A stretch of 24,053 nucleotides of DNA from Frankiales bacterium (GTDB taxonomy: Bacteria; Actinomycetota; Actinomycetes; Mycobacteriales; SCTD01). Position 1 is the first letter of the stretch. Each line of letters opens with the position of its first letter. The translations under genes and the position numbers were made by a program. The stretch is from positions 1-24,053 of the forward strand of contig JAODNS010000018.1 of NCBI GenBank assembly GCA_025465145.1. The letters are read 5' to 3'. Positions 21,504 through 24,053 of the stretch are shown piece by piece. The notes under the pieces were generated by a model that was not told the origin of the DNA, did no database searches, and saw nothing but the letters and a program-made list of their open reading frames with translations.

Positions 21504-22806
21504 CGCTGCCCTCGACCTCGAGCGGCGGCAGCGCGACCGCGGCGGGTGCGGTGCGGTCGAGTCCGAACAGCTCGCGCAGGGCGTCGGCGTACGACAGGCC
21601 CTCGGGCGCGTCCGTCAGCTCCTTCACCCGGACGGTCGGCGTGTGCAGCAGCTTGTCGACGACCCGGCGGACGGCCTGCTCGACCTCGGCCCGCTCCTCG
21701 TCGTCGAGCTGGACGCGGCCAGCGAGCCGGCTGAGCTCCGCGGCGACAACCTCGTTGGCACGGCTGCGCAGCGCGACGACGGTCGGTGCGACGCGGGAGG
21801 CGACCTGCTCGGCGAGGAAGGCGGCGACCTCGGCGTGCACGATGCCGCGGGCGGCCTCGACGTCGGCGCCGGTCTCCGTGCGCTCGAGGACCTCCTGCAG
21901 GGTCGCCAGGTCGACGAGCGTCACGCCGTCGAGGTCGCGCACGGACGGGTCGATGTCGCGGGGCAGCGCGAGGTCGAGGAAGGCGATCGGCCGGCCCTCG
22001 CGCGCCTTCACGGCCCGCTCGACGAGGTCCGCGCCGAGCACCACGCCGGTCGCGCCGGTACTGGACACGACGACGTCGGCGGAGGCGATCGCGTCCTCGA
22101 CGGCGTCCAGGCCGACGCCGACGCCGTCGACGGCGTCGGCCAGCCGGCGGGCGTTGTCGGCGGTCCGGTTGGCGATGACGATGCGGGCCGCGCCACCGCG
22201 GCGCACGGTGGCGGCAGCGAGGGAGCTCATCGAGCCGGCGCCGACCACGAGCACCTCGCGGCCCTCGAGCGGTCCGACGGCCTGCGTCGCGTGCTCGAGC
22301 CCGACGCTGACGAGCGACTGACCGGCCTCGTCGATCCCGGTCTCGGAGTGCGCCCGCTTGCCGACGCGAAGGGCCTGCTGGAACAGCTCGTGCAGCACGC
22401 GGCCGGCGCTCTTGCCGTCGCTGGCGGTGGCGTACGCACGGCGCAGCTGGCCGAGGATCTGCGACTCGCCCACGACCATGGAGTCGAGCCCTGCGGCGAC
22501 GGTGAACAGGTGGAGGACGGCCTGGCCCTCCCAGTGCACGTACAGGTGCTTCGAGAGGTCCTCGAGCGCGACGCCGGACAGCCGGGACAGCAGGTCGCTG
22601 ACCGCGTCGACACCGGCGTGGAAGCCCTCGGTCTCCGCGTAGACCTCGACCCGGTTGCAGGTGCCGAGCACGACCGCCTCGCCGACCGGGCCGGTCGTGC
22701 GCAGCTGCTGCAGGACGCCGCCGGTGTCACCGACGCCGGCGGTCACCTTCTCCAGCAGCGAGACGGGGGCGCTGCGGTGCGAGATGCCGACGACGAGGAC
22801 GCTCAC
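21496..22806 (-). CDS. hemA: Glutamyl-tRNA reductase
   Basis: HemA reduces glutamyl-tRNA(Glu) with NADPH to glutamate-1-semialdehyde, the substrate of HemL. The 436-residue protein has GISHRSAPV at its start, the catalytic Cys50 in LGTCNRVEVY, His99 in LHLFTVAAGLDSMVVGESQI, the Rossmann motif VLVVGAGSMS (about 190) and a C-terminal dimerisation helix region. GTG at 22806 overlaps the rex stop (GTGA), so it is coupled to rex. In Streptomyces, rex-hemACD is a known Rex-controlled operon, and the arrangement here is the same with hemB added. Confidence 0.96.
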   Translation of the reverse strand: MSVLVVGISHRSAPVSLLEKVTAGVGDTGGVLQQLRTTGPVGEAVVLGTCNRVEVYAETEGFHAGVDAVSDLLSRLSGVALEDLSKHLYVHWEGQAVLHLFTVAAGLDSMVVGESQILGQLRRAYATASDGKSAGRVLHELFQQALRVGKRAHSETGIDEAGQSLVSVGLEHATQAVGPLEGREVLVVGAGSMSSLAAATVRRGGAARIVIANRTADNARRLADAVDGVGVGLDAVEDAIASADVVVSSTGATGVVLGADLVERAVKAREGRPIAFLDLALPRDIDPSVRDLDGVTLVDLATLQEVLERTETGADVEAARGIVHAEVAAFLAEQVASRVAPTVVALRSRANEVVAAELSRLAGRVQLDDEERAEVEQAVRRVVDKLLHTPTVRVKELTDAPEGLSYADALRELFGLDRTAPAAVALPPLEVEGSDG

Positions 22807-23462
22807 GCGGGGATCCCGCTCTTGCGCTGCTCGTGGAAGGACAGGATCTGCAGCTCGATCGACAGGTCGACCTTGCGCAGGTCGACGCCGTCCGGCACCT
22901 GCAGCACGGCCGGCGCGAAGTTGAGGATGCTCGTGACGCCGGCGGCCACCAGCCGGTCGCAGACCTCCTGCGCAGCCCGGGCGGGCGTGGCGATGACGCC
23001 GATCGACACGTCGCCGGCGCGCACCACCTCGTCGAGGTCGTCCATGTGCCGCACGACGACGCCGGCGATGGTCTCGCCGACGCGGGAGCGGTCGGCGTCG
23101 AGCAGGCCGGCGATCCAGAAGCCGCGCGAGGCGAAGCCGCCGTACCCGGCCAGCGCGTGCCCGAGGTTGCCGACCCCGACGAGGACGACCGAGCGGCGGC
23201 GGGTGAGTCCCAGCGCGCTGCTGATGTGCTGGACGAGCTCGTCCACCTCGTAGCCGACGCCGCGCGTGCCGTACGACCCCAGGTGGGACAGGTCCTTGCG
23301 CACCTTCGCCGAGTTGACGCCGGCTGCGGCGGCGAGCGCCTCGGAGGAGACGGTGGTCCGGCCGGCCTCGGCCAGCGACGACAGCGCCCGCAGGTAGAGC
23401 GGGAGCCGGGCGACGCTGGCCTCGGGGATGCGTCGAGCCGCGTCGTCGACCTGCTCGCTCAC
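22803..23462 (-). CDS. rex: Redox-sensing transcriptional repressor Rex
   Basis: Rex is a dimeric repressor that binds DNA when NAD+ dominates and lets go when NADH rises. The protein has the winged-helix region IPEASVARLPLYLRALSSL with AAAAGVNSAKVRKDLSHLG, then GSYGTRGVGYEV, the NAD(H) Rossmann motif VVLVGVGNLGHALAGYGGF and the C-terminal VDLSIELQILSFHEQR. I place the start at GTG 23462 (219 residues) because a -10 box TACCGT lies 7 nt upstream, with TTGTGA at the -35 position. The frame is open to ATG 23492 (229 residues), but that codon lies inside the operator and has no ribosome binding site. It is the first gene of rex-hemACDB. Confidence 0.95.
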   Translation of the reverse strand: MSEQVDDAARRIPEASVARLPLYLRALSSLAEAGRTTVSSEALAAAAGVNSAKVRKDLSHLGSYGTRGVGYEVDELVQHISSALGLTRRRSVVLVGVGNLGHALAGYGGFASRGFWIAGLLDADRSRVGETIAGVVVRHMDDLDEVVRAGDVSIGVIATPARAAQEVCDRLVAAGVTSILNFAPAVLQVPDGVDLRKVDLSIELQILSFHEQRKSGIPA

Positions 23463-23469
23463 CCGCTCG

Positions 23470-23498
23470 ACGGTACGCGCTCGTGAAGCCATTCACAA
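23470..23498 (-). promoter_or_regulatory. rex-hem operon promoter, leaderless
   Basis: On the minus strand TTGTGA (23498-23493), a 17-nt spacer and TACCGT (23475-23470) form a promoter, followed by 7 nt and the GTG at 23462. The -35 box is the first half-site of the Rex operator. Bound Rex would therefore exclude RNA polymerase. Confidence 0.6.
23481..23498. promoter_or_regulatory. Candidate Rex operator in the rex promoter
   Basis: Read on the minus strand, TTGTGAATGGCTTCACGA fits TTGTGAA-N4-TTCACAA with one mismatch, in the last half-site. It overlaps the -35 box of the inferred rex promoter, which predicts autoregulation. It resembles the perfect site at 1510-1529. Confidence 0.8.
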
Positions 23499-23509
23499 AG
23501 TCGGACGCG

Positions 23510-23764
23510 TCACCTCAGCGCCTTGCGCAGCGCCCTCTCGTCGACCTGCCAGTAGACGTGCTCCGCACCGTCGAGCAGCACGACGGGCACCTTCTCGGTC
23601 CAGCGCGCACGGTCCGCCGGATCGGCGTCGACGTCGCGCACCTCGTACGCCACCCCGGCATCGGCCGCGGCCTGCCGCACCACCGGCTCCGCCACCTCGC
23701 ACAGGTGGCAGCCCGTCCGCGTCACGAATGTGACCCGCTGCGGCCGCTTGCGTCGACGCAGCAC
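23510..23764 (-). CDS. Glutaredoxin family protein (DUF836-like)
   Basis: The 84-residue protein has a thioredoxin-like fold with the redox pair in TRTGCHLCEVAEPVVRQAA (Cys19 and Cys22 of a CxxC), then VRDVDADP and KVPVVLLDG with the cis-Pro. It probably reduces or senses disulfides in the cytoplasm; the partner is unknown. GTG at 23764 comes 1 nt after the preceding stop, and the gene ends 11 bp before the rex promoter region. From memory, a similar gene precedes hemA in mycobacteria. It may be cotranscribed with the upstream ligase gene. Confidence 0.87.
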   Translation of the reverse strand: MLRRRKRPQRVTFVTRTGCHLCEVAEPVVRQAAADAGVAYEVRDVDADPADRARWTEKVPVVLLDGAEHVYWQVDERALRKALR

Positions 23765-23765
23765 G

Positions 23766-24053
23766 TCAGTCGCCGAGGGCGGCCTCGCGCAGCCGGCCCT
23801 TGCTGACCTTGCCGGTCACCGAGTGCGGCAGCTCGGCCACGAACTCCACAGCGGTGGGGCACTTGAAGCGGGCCAGCGACCGGGCGCAGTGCGCGATGAC
23901 GTCCTCGGCGGACAGCCGGGCGCCGTCCGTGAGGACGACCAGCGCCTTCACCGACTCCCCGGTGTACGGGTGCGGCACGCCCAGCACCGCCGCCTCGGCC
24001 ACGTCGGGGTGCGCGGACAGCACGTCCTCGACCTCGCGCGGGTAGACGTTGAA
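23766..24053 (-). CDS. AMP-dependent acyl-CoA synthetase/ligase (3' part, cut by window edge)
   Basis: Only the last 95 residues are in the window. They form the C-terminal AMP-binding-enzyme domain: FNVYPREVEDVLSAHPDVAE and GVPHPYTGESVKALVVL, ending in PHSVTGKVSKGRL with the catalytic lysine that forms the adenylate. This identifies an ANL-superfamily ligase, most similar by eye to fatty acyl-CoA ligases; the substrate pocket lies outside the window. Its stop is just before the glutaredoxin gene. Confidence 0.92.
   Translation of the reverse strand, partial: FNVYPREVEDVLSAHPDVAEAAVLGVPHPYTGESVKALVVLTDGARLSAEDVIAHCARSLARFKCPTAVEFVAELPHSVTGKVSKGRLREAALGD

Noticed and set aside
22117..22140. 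Perfect 24-bp palindrome within hemA
   Set aside because: It arises from repeated GAC, GCC and GTC codons for a run of Asp, Ala and Val/Gly; it is probably a by-product of codon use, with no regulatory context.
19027..23253. Very long plus-strand open frame opposite the hem operon
   Set aside because: It is the antisense shadow of hemD, hemC, hemA and rex in GC-rich DNA; the minus-strand frames carry all the conserved motifs.

Overview
This window is bacterial chromosome from a high-GC actinobacterium. The evidence is very high third-position GC, many GTG starts, a BldC-type regulator, DUF4229, an actinobacterial HemD with an extra N-terminal domain, System II cytochrome c biogenesis genes and a DUF222/HNH (13E12-type) gene. 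I cannot name the genus. No rRNA, tRNA, CRISPR array, transposase or integrase was seen.

Layout. (a) 1-6.4 kb, quinone and complex I region: start of nuoA (cut by the window edge), a MenJ-like geranylgeranyl reductase, a small membrane protein, menG, a stand-alone receiver protein, a two-domain gene joining a luciferase-like (F420/FMN-type) oxidoreductase to a UbiA/MenA-type prenyltransferase, a CPBP membrane protease coupled to it, and a DUF4229 membrane protein. (b) 6.4-10 kb, envelope and regulation: a large secreted coiled-coil protein with a LAXTG sortase signal, an AsnC/Lrp regulator, an unrecognised 43-aa gene with a clear promoter and ribosome binding site, bldC, and a PLDc_N membrane protein. 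(c) 10-16 kb, on the minus strand: hemL, histidine phosphatase, TlpA-like lipoprotein, ccdA, resB, ccsB, a heme and cytochrome c maturation operon. (d) 16-18 kb, on the plus strand: a 67-aa protein, a PhnB-like VOC protein and a DUF222/HNH protein. (e) 18-24 kb, on the minus strand: acyl-CoA ligase end, glutaredoxin-like protein, then rex-hemA-hemC-hemD-hemB with overlapping genes.

The genes fit together as a respiratory supply region: NADH dehydrogenase, menaquinone tailoring, heme synthesis and cytochrome c assembly. Rex, the NADH/NAD+ sensor, is encoded at one end. A strong Rex-type operator lies over the inferred rex promoter, and a perfect 20-bp one lies about 22 kb away in front of the reductase-nuo genes. 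From memory, the order is close to that in Mycobacterium tuberculosis (grx-hemACDB near Rv0508-Rv0512; hemL to ccsA near Rv0524-Rv0529).

The most unusual item is the oxidoreductase-prenyltransferase fusion at 3314-5278. Next are the paired Rex operators, the 43-aa gene beside the AsnC regulator, and a series of apparently leaderless GTG starts placed 6-7 nt after an actinobacterial -10 box. All functions are read from sequence motifs and family knowledge; no database search was possible.
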